Positions 1 through 11,112 of a stretch of 64,000 nt of DNA are shown here, in pieces. Under the pieces are notes generated by a model. It did not search any database, had not been told where the DNA came from, and saw nothing but the letters and a program-made list of their open reading frames with translations. Position 1 is the stretch's first letter, and each line of letters starts with the position of its first letter. The stretch lies in contig JAUJPP010000007.1 of the NCBI GenBank assembly GCA_030562195.1, forward strand, positions 2,480,001-2,544,000. The letters are read 5' to 3'. The DNA is from Nipponacmea schrenckii. Its lineage: Eukaryota > Mollusca > Gastropoda > Lottiidae. A program made the position numbers and the translations under genes.

Positions 1-793
1 TGGGCTATAAAACCGGAAGTTAATATTTGTCATGCAATATCAGCACATCTATAGACAGCTGAGGTTAATGACATTCTACATCTCAAATGTCAAGGTCATT
101 TAAGGTCAAGGTCACGAGATATAGAGTTTTAAATTTTCGAAAAATTCGAACGGGCATAAAAAAAATTCAAATTCGAAAATCAAAATTCTGTTCCCAACAT
201 TTTTTAGATAAAGTATCAAGGTTTCGATAGACACCAAAATCATAAAAATCGGTTAATAATTGGCGGACTTATTAAATTTTTAAGAAAATTTGCCATTTTT
301 GAAAACTGCGCATGCGCAACATTCAATTTAATTTTTCTTCATCTCAGGGGATTAAAATCATTTAGTATAGCTAAAATATACTGATTTTGTTTAGAATCTT
401 GAATTACATCGGAAGCAGGGTCGCCCGACATGAGACGAAAAAACCGGAAGTCCCCACGCCCAAACCGGAAGTGATCAAAAAATTTTGATGATGTACTTTT
501 AATTGCGCTGCCTATCTATCTATATCCTGTAAATTTCAGACCGATGCGACTATTAGGGCCCGAGCTAGCTTGAAATCTTATTTGCATACTATGCAATTAG
601 CCACTTTCGGTTTAGCGAAAATTTCATGTTAGATATTCATTTTTGATTCCAGCCCATATAAAAAACATTGGTGAAAACAGAAATAGTCTATCTTTTTCCG
701 TTTGGGCTAGCGAGCTTCCCAAAAAAAAAAAAAAAAAAAAAAAAAAAATAATCCGAACGAAAACAAAGCGTGGCAAATTTTATTTGCCACGCA
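1..793 (-). mobile_element. Helitron-like element, 'GGGACTTTG' family, copy 1 (head end; cut by window start)
   Basis: The stretch from base 1 matches the body of the copies at 14.0-15.5, 41.4-43.4 and 44.9-46.2 kb: an AAACCGGAAGT motif, AGGTCAAGGTCACGAG and purine-rich filler, in minus orientation. It ends at a perfect hairpin (768-792, arms GCGTGGCAAAT and ATTTGCCACGC). On the minus strand this is followed by TTTGTTTTCG and a long T-run (the A-run at 721-748), as in the other copies. The hairpin arm sequence differs from the usual TGGGACTTTGC, but the design is the same. The limit at 793 is inferred from the flank, which resumes LINE-like sequence. No protein is encoded; the ORF at 643-912 is spurious. 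Confidence 0.6.
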
Positions 794-827
794 ATAATTC
801 ATATAAAACATTCCCTCATTTGATGAC
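794..827. repeat. 34-bp direct repeat, left copy
   Basis: Matches 3741-3774 at 33 of 34 positions. The two copies bracket the Gypsy pol fragment. On the minus strand the sequence is the continuation of the LINE reading frame at 3741-3830, so it is probably target DNA duplicated at insertion. Confidence 0.7.
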
Positions 828-3740
828 ATGGTGTCATGCTTATTTTGTCCCCAGTCGTAATCTTATACATGAGAGAGCCAAATTTCACCAAAGAAAAAGT
901 ACGTCAGACTGAGTTGGTGAAATCTCAAGTAAAACTTCAGGCTGCTGCTACTGTCCCTGCACCAGAGGTTAAGCAAGATGTTGAAGAAATAAAAAGAAAT
1001 TATCAGAAAAGTAAAGGTCAAAGTTCATATCAACAATATAAATTTCAACAGTGAAAGCCTGATAATCCACTGTGTGAGAGATGCAACTACAGACATAAAT
1101 TTAATAATTGTCGAGCAAAAGGTCAAAAATGTAGATCCCGTGGAGGTTATAATCATTATGGGGTGTGCTGTAGAAATAAAAATAAGAACAATAGAGGAAA
1201 GAAACCATTTTAAAAGCCTATGTTGAGAGAAGTTGTAGATCAGGAAGATTACAATTTGTATGAGATAGATAATACCACAAGAGAGTCTAAATAATAATTT
1301 TATTGAGGATCAGTAAATTGTGGTGATGCAGAAGAGACATGGAAGATCCATTTGAAGATTAGAAATGTTGATATAGAATTCAAAATAGATTCGGGTGCTG
1401 ATGTTACTGCAATAGGAGAAGAGGCCTAGAACATGATGAAACCTAGACCAGCTTTAAAACCGGTAAATACAGTCCTGGAGGTTTGCTAAATTGTAAAGGA
1501 AGATTTGTAGCTGAGACAAACTATAATCAACAACTTTACATGTTCAATTACATGTTCAATGTAGTATATGTAATCAGAAGCGAAAATCAAGGAATTCTAT
1601 TGAAAAGAGGGGTTGCTACTGCAATGAAGTTAATCAAACGTATTGAAGAGGTAAATCGTGATTCATTTGGTTCAAGTGGTGAAGTAAACTGTCAACCAGT
1701 ACGAATAAAATTGAAGCCAGATATTCAACCTTACAGCGTTTCAACAGCCCGTTATTTGACAAGATCTGAAGAGACTAAATGAAGCTGTCAAACGTGAAAG
1801 ACTTATGTTACCAATATTAGACGATATATCACCTAAGCTAGTAGGAATGAAAGTATTTTCAAAATTGGATGCTTCATCTGGATTTTACCAATTGCCATTA
1901 CATCCAGATAGTCAAAAATTAACAACATTCATAACTCCATTTGGAGGGTTCCATTTTAAGACAGTTCCCAAGTGGCCCAGAAATATTTCAGCGTGTCAGG
2001 ACAGATATACTTCACGGTCTAGAAGGTACAGATGCAATTATGACCATTATCATAATTTATGGGAAAACAATAGAAGGTCGTGATCGAAACTTAAAACACG
2101 TATTGAAAAAAATTGAAGAATCAGGATTAAAACTGAACAAAGACAAATGTATTTTTAGGAAAAGAACCCTAGAATATTTTGGTCACATGGTGGGGCAACA
2201 AGGATTACGCCCAAACCCAAAGAAGGTCAAAGCTATAACAGATTTAAAGTCTCCAGAGAATATATCAGATTTACGTAGAATGATGGGAATGATAAATCAC
2301 CTTGGCAGATATATTCCAAATTTGTAGACATTAACAAGCCCTTTATCTAGTTTGCTGAGAAATGATACTGCATGGTTTTGGGGTCCTGATCAAGAACAAT
2401 CATTTAACAAGGTAAAGATGAAAATTTCCACTGCACCAAATTTGACATTTTATGATCGAATGAAGCCAATTGTAGTAAGTGCTGATGCCAGTAGCTTTGG
2501 TGTTGGTGCTGCATTATTTGTACAAGAGGGTCAAGATTTAAAACCTCTAGCATTTAGTTCCAGATCACTGACGACAGAAAGTGAGAAGAAATGGACACAA
2601 ATAGAAAAAGAATTTTTAGCAGGAATATGGGCCTTTGAGAAATTTTCAAGATATTTAATTGGTTTAGAGAAATTCAAGCTCAACAGATCATAAACCATTG
2701 ATTCCACTCTATCAACAAACAAGATATTGTTAAAGTTCCTATCAGATGTCAAAGGTTACTTATGAGATAAAGTAGATTTAAATCATTTGCAGAATATGTT
2801 GCTAGAATGATATGATAGTTCCTGGTACCTTATCCAGAACTCCATTGGAAGATACTGCTGAAATTGAAGTAAAAGCCTTAGAACATGATGTTGAACAATG
2901 TGTTGATGCTGTCCAACAGAATTTACCAATTAAAGATAGACTACTGGAAGAAATTTATGATGCTTGCTAGAAAGACTCACAAATACAGAAAGTAATTCAT
3001 TATACTAAGAATGGATGGCCGAAATAAGAATCAAAAGTTCCAGACAATATTAGATGTTATTTTAGAGCTAGAGGAGATTTGTCTATTGTACAAGGATTTT
3101 TAGTTTATAGACAGAGAAGAGTTATACCAGAATTTCTGAGAGAGACAATATTAAATAAAATTCACACTGGACATCAAGGCACCAGTAAATGCCGCAAAAG
3201 AGCACGAGAATGCGTAATATTTCCCAAGACATATGAAATTTAGAAGACAAATGTGAATTTTGTAATATCTACAAACCTATCCAGAGAAAAGAACTATTGA
3301 AGACAACAAAATTACCCAAAGGTCCATGGATGAGAATAGCAGCAAATTTATGTGAATACAAAAATAAATATTATTTATTGGTGACTGCGATTATGGTCCT
3401 CAGATCTCGTCAAAAGAATTTAGAGACTTCACGAAATCTTACAGAATAATACATATATTTTCAAGTCCACATTTCCCTCAAGGAAATGGTGGAGCAGAGG
3501 CAGGAGTGAAAATAGCTAAATCTATTCTTCGTCAAGATGACATTTTCAAGCATTACGAGCTTACCGAACCACTCCACTTCAATCAACAGGTTATTCTCCA
3601 TCGCAATAAACTGAACAGTACCAGAGTTATCTCCCTTTAGGATATAGAATGCATAATATGTGTAATAGGGTGTCTGGGTAATCTGGATGGAAATTAGAAA
3701 AACAACACACTGTATCATGGCTGACTAATAATAATAAAAT
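828..3740 (+). pseudogene. Degenerate Ty3/Gypsy retrotransposon gag-pol fragment
   Basis: Pieces occur in the expected order on the plus strand. A degenerate gag zinc-knuckle region (1072-1170) has the CERC...H...C spacing. An aspartic protease piece (1378-1430) shows IDSGADVTAIG, and the lead-in to RT lies at 1483-1782. The RT palm starts at 1805 (FSKLDASSGFYQLPLHPDS) and continues after a frameshift (1941-2327, LEYFGHMV). RNase H is at 2352-2690 (VSADASSFGVGAALF). The integrase zinc domain (about 3150-3215) has HTGHQGTSKC, and integrase C-terminal remnants lie at 3405-3610 (YRTTPLQSTGYSPSQ). Stops and shifts break every domain and the RT YxDD box is not intact. No LTRs are visible. The 3' end is an A-rich tail with repeated AAT before the 34-bp repeat. 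Dead copy. Confidence 0.85.
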
Positions 3741-3774
3741 ATAATTCATATAAAACATTCCCTCATTTTATGAC
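3741..3774. repeat. 34-bp direct repeat, right copy
   Basis: Partner of 794-827, with one mismatch. It lies in frame within the LINE-derived sequence on the minus strand, so this copy is in the original context. Confidence 0.7.
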
Positions 3775-4169
3775 AATCATTACATATAATATTTAGAAGT
3801 TTACTAAGGGAACGTGGTGAAATATTTAGACGCTCTTCCGCCAAGCACAGTAAAAAGTCTCAATACTTTTGTGGGAGTAATCCCATAACTGACTTCCGTA
3901 TAAGGGCATACAAAATGCTTTGAAAAGTTTGTTTTTGATATCGGAAGACACATAATGAAAGTTTTTAAGAGTAACATTGACCTTGGTAATAAATGATCGA
4001 ATTACTTTATTTAAATGTTCAGGTTTTGCTATGCTATTCAGCAAATTCCCTAGATGAGTATTAGACTCCACAATTTGAATAGTTTTATCATCAATAATAA
4101 TATTCTTGAACAATTGTATACACGGAGGATTTTGAGGGAATATAATAATCTTGCACTTGTCAGGGTTAA

Positions 4170-4640
4170 AGGGGCACAATCTTGATTTTTAGTGGTCGTT
4201 TTGGGCCTTTGTTACATTTAAACAGTCCTCAGAAATACTCAAGCTCTAAGAAAATCGCAAAATACCTTGAAATATACCTCAAAAATTTCACTTTTTATTT
4301 TTTTCCGTGCTGTACGCGGCTGGTCTTCAGTCAGTCTGAAAATTGTGTGTCCTGTTGACAAAATCTACAATTGTTATTACATGTACTTTCTTTTTGTTGT
4401 ATCAGTGTGGGCCTGCGCAGTAGTCTATTTATAACTCTTTGATTTTCCAATATGGCGGGACGTTCATAATATCTTAAGACATTATGATTTTCAAACACGG
4501 ATAAATATGTATACCCATGGATTTGAAGGCTCAAATTTCAAAGGTAAGCTCTGTAGACTATGTCTGATTAGCTAAACAAAAGATTTCATATGTTTGAGGC
4601 TGTCGGATGATTGTCCGAAACAAATCAAGCCTGTGCCCCT
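4170..4640. mobile_element. TTAA-flanked MITE (piggyBac-like), 471 bp
   Basis: The ends are AGGGGCACA and TGTGCCCCT, perfect inverted repeats. TTAA flanks both sides (4166-4169 and 4641-4644). Removing the element plus one TTAA rejoins the LINE coding frame (...DLKF | NPDKC...), so the insertion is clean and later than the LINE. TTAA target duplication is typical of piggyBac-type transposition. There is no transposase, so the element is non-autonomous. The small minus ORF inside (4331-4534) is not a gene. Confidence 0.85.
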
Positions 4641-6524
4641 TTAAATTTTAGATCATACTCTTGCGAGTATGGATTACATATTTCTAAACGCCTTATGAGT
4701 GCTCTTCTACTAGGTGTAATCAGCACTATATCATCTGCATATGCAATCGCGCCTACATAGACATGGCCTGATCCACTTTGTTTGCAACGATTCAATTATT
4801 CATCGAGGTACACTGTTAATAAAATGGGTGATAAAACACCTCCTTGTTTTATACCATTTTTACATTTAATGTTCTTGTGGAAACATTGCCCCATTTTATT
4901 CTAATTTTATATATTATATTTTATTTATATTTTAATAATTGAAGTAGAATTGTACTTAGTACTCTTTAAAAAGAATTTATTAAATGTATACCATTATATG
5001 GTTGTTTTTTGACCAATTTTTATGGCCGGCCAGTGGCTGTGTACAAAGTAAAGAATATTTTTATGAATTAGAATTTTATGATAAAAAGCGAAGTTTTTAA
5101 TACAAATCTAAAATATATAATCTCTTCTGGTACTCTTTACTCGCTGGAATGTGAGATTTTGAGATAAATATGGTGCCCATGTATTTTTCTATTTCCAGTG
5201 GCATGCGTGAAAGACCATCTGCTTATTAATGATACCCGGTTTATATTTAATATCGATATTAAAATCGGTAAGTTCCACCAGCCATCTGTGTCGTGTACTA
5301 TTTAGTTTAGCACTGGTAAGTATATACGTCAATGGATTGCTGTTCGTAAATATCGTGAAGTGTGGAGCATAGAAAGGGTAATCTCAAAATTTCTCACACA
5401 CTGTCCATTTTAGAGCAAGGAATTCCAATTTTCCACTGTGAAAGACCTGGTATCTCTGTTCAAAAAGAGTTAGTGTTCTTGATGCATGTGCTATTACCCG
5501 TAGTTTACCACTGTCTTGATATTTCCTGTTGCTAAGGATTTGACAGCCATATTGCCTCCAGGATCTAATTAGTATCTATATGATACAAGATGTTCCAGGT
5601 ATCGAACTTGCTTCTTAAACATATTACACTTCTTTGGTTTCAGTCGTATTCCCTTTTGATGCAGGCATCTTAAAACACTCCTAAGATGATTTAAGTGATC
5701 TTCAAAGGTGTTAGAATAAATCATCTTAATAAGGGCAACAATATTCATCCCTGAATTCAGCCAATGTTTCTTCGATAAAGTTTTGGAATTGTCCTAAAGC
5801 ACCTGATAGCCCAAAAGGTATTCTATTCCACTCGAATAATCCCCATGCTGTGATGAATTCTGTTAGGTGTTTACTGTTTTCATGCATACGATCCTGGTGA
5901 TAGTCTTGGTCCAATAGGCTAAACCAGGACTTTCCATCTAGGTTTCTGAGTGCATCTTGAATCTGTGGGATTGGCTGTTGGTCTGGTATAGTTTTGCGAT
6001 TAAGCTGTCTATAGTCTATACATAAACGGAGAGACTTATCTTTCTTGCGTACAATGACCATAGATCTCGAATAGCTGGAGTGACTCAAATTTTGTCGTAG
6101 TAGATCATTGATGTACTGTTTGACTTCTTCATAAAGAGGTTTTAGAATCGAATGGTTGATCCTCCAACCCTATTTCCAATTTTAAGTCTTCAGCCTTTCC
6201 GATTTCTCCATCTCTAGCAAATGTAGCAGATTTTTCATATAACAGTTTTCGGATTTCCGCTTCTTGTTCTGCTGAAAGTCACCAGTTAATTCTATTGTGG
6301 GACTCCATAGGTCGGTTGACTGGTATTTGCTTAGGGTCTTTTTCCGTTGCACTGAGACATCTTGCTTCTTTCCCTGACTCTATTACAGGTAGAATAGAGT
6401 CAATGGTATGCTAACATCCATGAGTCAGTTTAATCTTCAGTGAAATGCTTCTGTCTGTTTCCTTTGTAACATAGACGTTTACTTTGGACTTAAATCCCCT
6501 TGAGAGTTTCACGATTCCTCCTTC

Positions 6525-6607
6525 TATGTTTACTCCTTCAGGAATAGTGTCAGACGTCAGCGGATCCTTCTATGTTTACACCTTCAGGAAGTGTCTGACG
6601 TCAGCGG
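6525..6607. repeat. Imperfect ~40-bp tandem duplication
   Basis: The phrase beginning CCTTCTATGTTTAC and ending GACGTCAGCGG occurs twice in succession inside the Gypsy pol region, with small differences. Confidence 0.6.
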
Positions 6608-6779
6608 TTCAAACAAAGCATATGTCACCTCTCTTAATGAAACCTTGACCGTTACAGGCACTTAAGTTCTGGAATTTGGCGGTATGTTCACCCCAAAGTT
6701 TCCCAGCATTTTTTTCGTCTGTTCTTTCCGAAGAAATCAAATTCACGACAGATTCAATCCCGAGCGAATTAACTCTATT

Positions 6780-7367
6780 TTTTGCCACAGATTCAGCTTC
6801 AAACTTCATTATTTCTTCAATGGCGTTGAATCCTATGATTGGTCCCTCCATCTGGTCAATGACTAGAAACGGTACCACTCTTGCTTACGTGATTTACTCA
6901 CTAATAGTTGAAATTTAAGTGGGATGTCACCATTATTTGAAGATTTAACTGAAAATGTCCTATCAGTTCCGGTGGTCTTATTTTGTAAGTGTTCGAATTC
7001 TTCTTCAGCCATGATTCTGGCATGAAACAGACTTGAGCACCAGTATACCATAAGGCTTCAGTTTTTATTGACTCTTTGCCACAGATTCAGCTTCAAACTT
7101 CATTATTTCTTCAATGGCGTTGAATCCTATGATTGGTCCCTCCATCTGGTCAATGACTAGAAACGGTACCACTCTTGCTTACGTGATTTACTCACTAATA
7201 GTTGAAATTTAAGTGGGATGTCACCATTATTTGAAGATTTAACTGAAAATGTCCTATCAGTTCCGGTGGTCTTATTTTGTAAGTGTTCGAATTCTTCTTC
7301 AGCCATGATTCTGGCATGAAACAGACTTGAGCACCAGTATACCATAAGGCTTCAGTTTTTATTGACT
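6780..7367. repeat. Perfect 294-bp tandem duplication inside the Gypsy copy
   Basis: 6780-7073 and 7074-7367 look identical base for base by eye. Two identical 62-residue minus-strand reading frames (6863-7051 and 7157-7345) show this. The junction carries short GACTCT/TTGCCAC micro-homology. In a copy otherwise full of substitutions, perfect identity means either a very recent duplication or an assembly artefact. Confidence 0.9.
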
Positions 7368-7875
7368 CTATTAAACATAAAACATTACACTGTTTTCCAA
7401 CCAGGTCTAACAGTTTGCTAGCTTCTAAAGGTGGCAATGATGATTATCCCATTTTCACATAACATTTGGTTGTATTTGATTTTAACATTTATTGCTTTCT
7501 TACAATCTTTGCAAATGTCTGCTCCAACTCACACGATAAAGGAGCTTTGGGTCTTGAGCTCAATTGCCTGCCCCCGGCAATGAGCTTTATCCTTTTCCCG
7601 ACCTCTTAGATTTCTTACAACCTGCTTTGAAATGTTACTACCACAATAAAAACAATGTTCACATTGTCTTTTTTTTCAGTACGGTCATTACACATCTAGG
7701 TTTCCATGACTTTCATTTTTCAACTGAAGTTTTTATTGCCCTTATTTCAGAACGCAGTTCGTTAATGTTACTATCACTGTCTGAAAGTTGTACATTAATT
7801 GATTTAGTAGTAGTTTTCGGTTGAGATTTTCCAATTTTCTTTTCTCGTTCTTCAGTTTCTGATACGATTATATTA

Positions 7876-9103
7876 AGATAGCTTGCCAGGCCCACTTCAA
7901 CAAACAGAATATTCCATGTTTTTTCATTTAATCAAGGGCAATACCTCATAAACCGACAACTAGAATCGCACCATTTTTTAACTTGTCCGAGATGTTATTA
8001 AGATGAATACACATACCAAGTTTCATTCCAATCGGATAAAAACTACAGCTTCTATTACGTACACAAGTAAATTTTAACGTTTATTCATTTAATCAAGGGC
8101 CATAACCCATAAACAGACATATGGCGAGATATTATCCAGATGAATACACATACCAAGTTTCATTCATATCGGATGAAAACTAAAGCTTCTATTGCATACA
8201 CAAGTACATTTTAACGTTTTTTCATTTAATCAAGGGCCATAACTCATAAACCGACATCTGGAATCGTGCCATTTCGAACTTGTCCGAGATATTATCAAGA
8301 TGAATACACTTACCAAGTTTCATTCAAATCGGATGAAAACTACAGCTTCTATTGCGTACACAAGTAAATTTCAACGTTTTTTCATTTAATCAAGGGCCAT
8401 AACTCATAAACCGACATCTGGAATCGTGCCATTTTCGAACTTGTTCGAGATATTATCAAGATGAATACACATATCAAGTTTCATTCAAATCGGATGAAAA
8501 CTACAGCTTCTATTGCGTACACAAGTAAATTTTAACGTTTTTCCATCTAATCAAGGGCCATAACTCATAAACCAACATCTGGAATCGTGCCATTTTCAAA
8601 CTTGTCCGAGATATTATCAAGATGAATACACATACCAAGTTTCATTCAAATTGGATAAAAACTACAGCTTCTATTGCGTACACAAGTAAATTTTAAAGTT
8701 TTTTCATTTATTCAAGGGCCATAACTCATAAACCGACATCTGGAATCGTGCCATTTTCGAAATTGTCCGAGATATTATCAAGATGAATACACATACCAAG
8801 TTTCATTCAAATTGGATAAAAACTACAGCTTCTATTGCGTACAAACAAGTTGAACGTTTTTTCATTCAATCAAGTGCAATAACTCATAAACCGACATATG
8901 GAATAGTGCCATTTTCGAACTTGTCCGAGATATTATCAAGATGAATGCACATACCAAGTTTCATTCAAATCGGATAAGAACTCTGGCCTGTATCGCGTAC
9001 ACAAGTAATTGTTGACGGACGGACGGACGGACCGACGGACGGACCGACGGACGGACAGGGGTGATGGCAATATACGTCCACATTTTCATGTGGGCGTATA
9101 AAA
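7876..9103 (-). mobile_element. Pearl-like element P1 with ~160-bp core repeats, in Gypsy gag
   Basis: On the minus strand the head reads TTTTTATACGCCCACATG with a matching arm, then a (GTCC/GTCGG)n microsatellite (9014-9054). About seven tandem core units of 158-162 bp follow (starts near 8861, 8703, 8541, 8381, 8221, 8080 and 7921 on the plus strand). The tail is GGCAAGCTATC at 7876-7890. Each unit contains GAAACTTGGTATG and GAGTTATGGCCCTTG. The flanks on both sides are Gypsy gag and join to continuous gag-like sequence, so the element is a discrete insertion. No coding capacity. Confidence 0.8.
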
Positions 9104-9487
9104 ATTGATTACGATTTCTTCATCTATGGGGTAGTGTCCTAAAAAGTTTTTTAATCTGGATGCCACGCTTGGATCCCTGAATCCGATATGTAAAGTTCTA
9201 AGTGTCATTTGTCTCACACAAGCACTGTCTCATAGTGTGGTTCCACTGATTCAGACACAACCTTTTTAAAATACGCCACATAAACTCTAACGTTGATTCA
9301 GTGGCACCTTGCAAAGCTGAAGTCACCAAGAAGTTCTTTTCTCGAAAATAGGTTCGCAAAACTTTTCTTAAATTTTACAAAGACAAATCTCTCCTTTAAC
9401 TGTTGAGATGAATGAAAAGCTTTGATGAATAATTTGCCGTTCAGAGTATCTAGAATCCAGTCCTACTTCTAGTTGTCTAATTAGATT

Positions 9488-9600
9488 TGTAATGATCTGA
9501 AATTTGAACATAAAACCTAGATTTCCAAGTTTCAATTGTCCTTTATGGATCAAATTACAGGAAGGTTACATACTCCAAAAGTGAAGGAAGAGGAGGAGGT
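9488..9600 (-). repeat. BEL/Pao terminal direct repeat (3' LTR remnant)
   Basis: Closely matches 16576-16688 (TTTGAACATAAAACC ... GAAGGTTACATACTCC) in the same orientation. It lies downstream of the BEL pol on the minus strand. Only about 113 bp can be aligned by eye; similarity is lost on the 9600 side, so the true LTR limits are unknown. Confidence 0.6.
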
Positions 9601-10191
9601 AAAAGGCTAAAAAAAAGAAATATAAACCAAATGTATAAGTACATACTGAATAAATTATGTTATGCAAAACACCTAGTCTTTTTACTAATTTGTGTATTCA
9701 TAAAACTTAAGGGCAGATAATTCAGTATAATGTGGAGAGCAAACCATGTGCGAGTATTTGCATTATAAAATACATTAAATACAGAAGAAATGAAATGTCA
9801 CATTATAAAACTATTCACAATCTGAGAAGAAATATATTACACTAAAAACTTAATCCTAAAATTAATTTTCCTTGTAATAAACTAAAACAAAATTTCAGAA
9901 TGAAATTCTGCCCAAAAAGAGTCCATGTTTTTTTTCCTATCCCAAGATGCATTTTTAAAAAATAGACTGCAGGAAATTGTATTAAGATGAATAACATAGC
10001 TATTAAAGGGAGATAACTATAATAAAGTTTTGGTTACAGAACATTCCCCGTCTGGATTTACAATTAAATCCACTAATCCTTAATGATATCAATTACATGA
10101 ATACATTATAACCTCAATAGGTATGTGAACAAAAAAAAAAAACCATCCAAAATCCAAATCAAAGTCCTATATTGTAAAAACAATCCTATAA
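9601..10191 (-). other. Non-coding stretch between BEL pol end and 3' repeat
   Basis: A/T-rich with A-runs (for example near 10131). It is expected to be the BEL 3' untranslated part. I see no gene. TTAAAGGGAGATAACT at about 10006 is a short motif frequent in repeats of such genomes. Confidence 0.4.
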
Positions 10192-10800
10192 TTATGAGTC
10201 CGAAAGCAAGAGCACTATCTGCGTTATAGGTCTTACATAAGATTTCCTTGTTGATCCAATGCAAATTTCAACTTTGCGCACTTTATTGTCCTCACTAGGG
10301 AAAACTTTTTCCACAATACCTATGGGCCATCCGTTACGGTGAACCTGAGAGTCCTTCATGAGAACGATATCTCCTTTTAATGTTTTCTTGCACTGTTTGC
10401 CATTTTTGACGCACTTGTAAAGTTTGCAGATATTCTCTGCTCCAACGTGTCCAAAAGTTCTCTGCCAATACCTGTACAAAACGCCATTGGGATCTGTACA
10501 TGTCCTGATGTCAGCAAAACAGTCAAATGATTCCACATGTGAATTATATTTCTGCTTTATTAACATGTTCGGACTTAACACTGATGGGTTATCTGGGTCA
10601 TCAGATACTGGGACTAAAGGTCGTCCATTCACAATTGCAGACACTTCTTCCATTAAAGTCGAAAGCATTCCTGTGTAAAGTTTCTCATGTTAATATTGTA
10701 TAACATATTGTCCAAAATCCGCCTTATTACACCAATTAACCTTTCCCAAGCGTCACCCATGTGAGATGAAATTAAATATCCAGATAATTCCTTCTTTGTT
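10192..10800 (-). pseudogene. BEL/Pao integrase C-terminal part and DUF5641-like domain
   Basis: From 10800 down, the integrase core resumes after the SINE insert with SHMGDAWERLIGVIRRILD, which contains the last catalytic Glu of the D,D,E triad (GDAWER context). It then shifts frame. The open stretch 10668-10192 reads EEVSAIVNGRPLVPVSDD, NPSVLSPNMLI and, near its end, [19 protein letters not shown]; these match the DUF5641 module that follows the integrase core in BEL/Pao polyproteins. A frameshift separates the two pieces, so the copy is not functional. Confidence 0.8.
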
Positions 10801-10804
10801 AAGA

Positions 10805-11112
10805 AAGTCCTTTAAAAAAAGAAAGAAACAACTATATTTTACAAGGATAACAACTTAGGTTCACAAGTCCGCCGTGACAGGGTCCTTTCTACCAACTGGT
10901 CCTTGGCCAAACCTCTTGGCATTAATCTTTCCCGGATTATCTGTACCCATTTACAGCTGGGTGGACTGGAATTATGAGTGAAAATGACTTATTCAAGGTC
11001 ATCGAACTTTCACACACCGATCGAGATTAGAACAAACGTCAGACATTTTCAACATATCCAAGCAAATGACGTCATGACGTTAAGAACCAACGCTCTAACC
11101 GCTGTGCTATAG
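10805..11112 (-). mobile_element. tRNA-derived SINE inserted in the BEL integrase
   Basis: On the minus strand from about 11112 the sequence begins TTCTATAGCACAGCGGTTAG, which resembles a pol III A box (TAGCACAGCGGTTAGAGCG). A B-box-like GTTCGATGACC follows about 90 bases later. The body contains CAGCTGTAAATGGGTACAG and the end is T/A-rich (TTTCTTTCTTTTTTT). It lies between the second integrase Asp segment (RSDNGSNF) and the Glu segment (SHMGDAWER), so it is an insertion into the retroelement. Target duplication not identified. Confidence 0.7.

Larger units (their letters stand above)
3741..4898 (-). pseudogene. Degenerate non-LTR (LINE) reverse transcriptase fragment, interrupted
   Basis: Read on the minus strand from about 4898, the RT palm shows NGIKQGGVLSPILL, then the catalytic box with YADD (AIAYADDIVLITP). 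After a foreign 471-bp insert (4170-4640) it resumes with NPDKCKIIIF and runs to the thumb-like part with YGSQLWDYS (3826-4165). A +1 shift near 3828 leads to a further stretch ending near 3741. One in-frame stop lies just downstream of the palm turn. This arrangement is that of the RT C-terminal half of LINEs of the CR1/Jockey/RTE type; I cannot choose the clade. No endonuclease part is present. Confidence 0.8.
5100..9487 (-). pseudogene. Degenerate Ty3/Gypsy retrotransposon, second copy (gag to RNase H)
   Basis: On the minus strand, from high to low coordinates: gag remnants (about 9487-9104, including FRDPSVASRLKNFLGHYP) continue after a pearl-like insert at 7875-7713 (acidic/coiled gag part). 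A zinc-knuckle-like CEHCFYCG lies near 7670. A protease remnant (ALWYTGAQVC, with the catalytic Asp of D-T-G replaced by Tyr) lies in 7195-7437 and again in the duplicated unit. A PR-RT spacer (PFLVIDQMEGPIIGFNAI, 6609-6878) precedes RT (6180-5700: RKKDKSLRLCIDYRQLN, FGLSGALGQFQNFIEE). RNase H and connection (5560-5150) follow, with FTIFTNSNPLTYI. Many stops and shifts; integrase not seen. Dead. Confidence 0.85.

Noticed and set aside
643..912. 89-codon ORF with a poly-Lys run
   Set aside because: Produced by the A-run beside the head hairpin of copy 1.
6676..6918. Plus-strand 80-codon ORF
   Set aside because: Antisense of the Gypsy protease-RT spacer on the minus strand.
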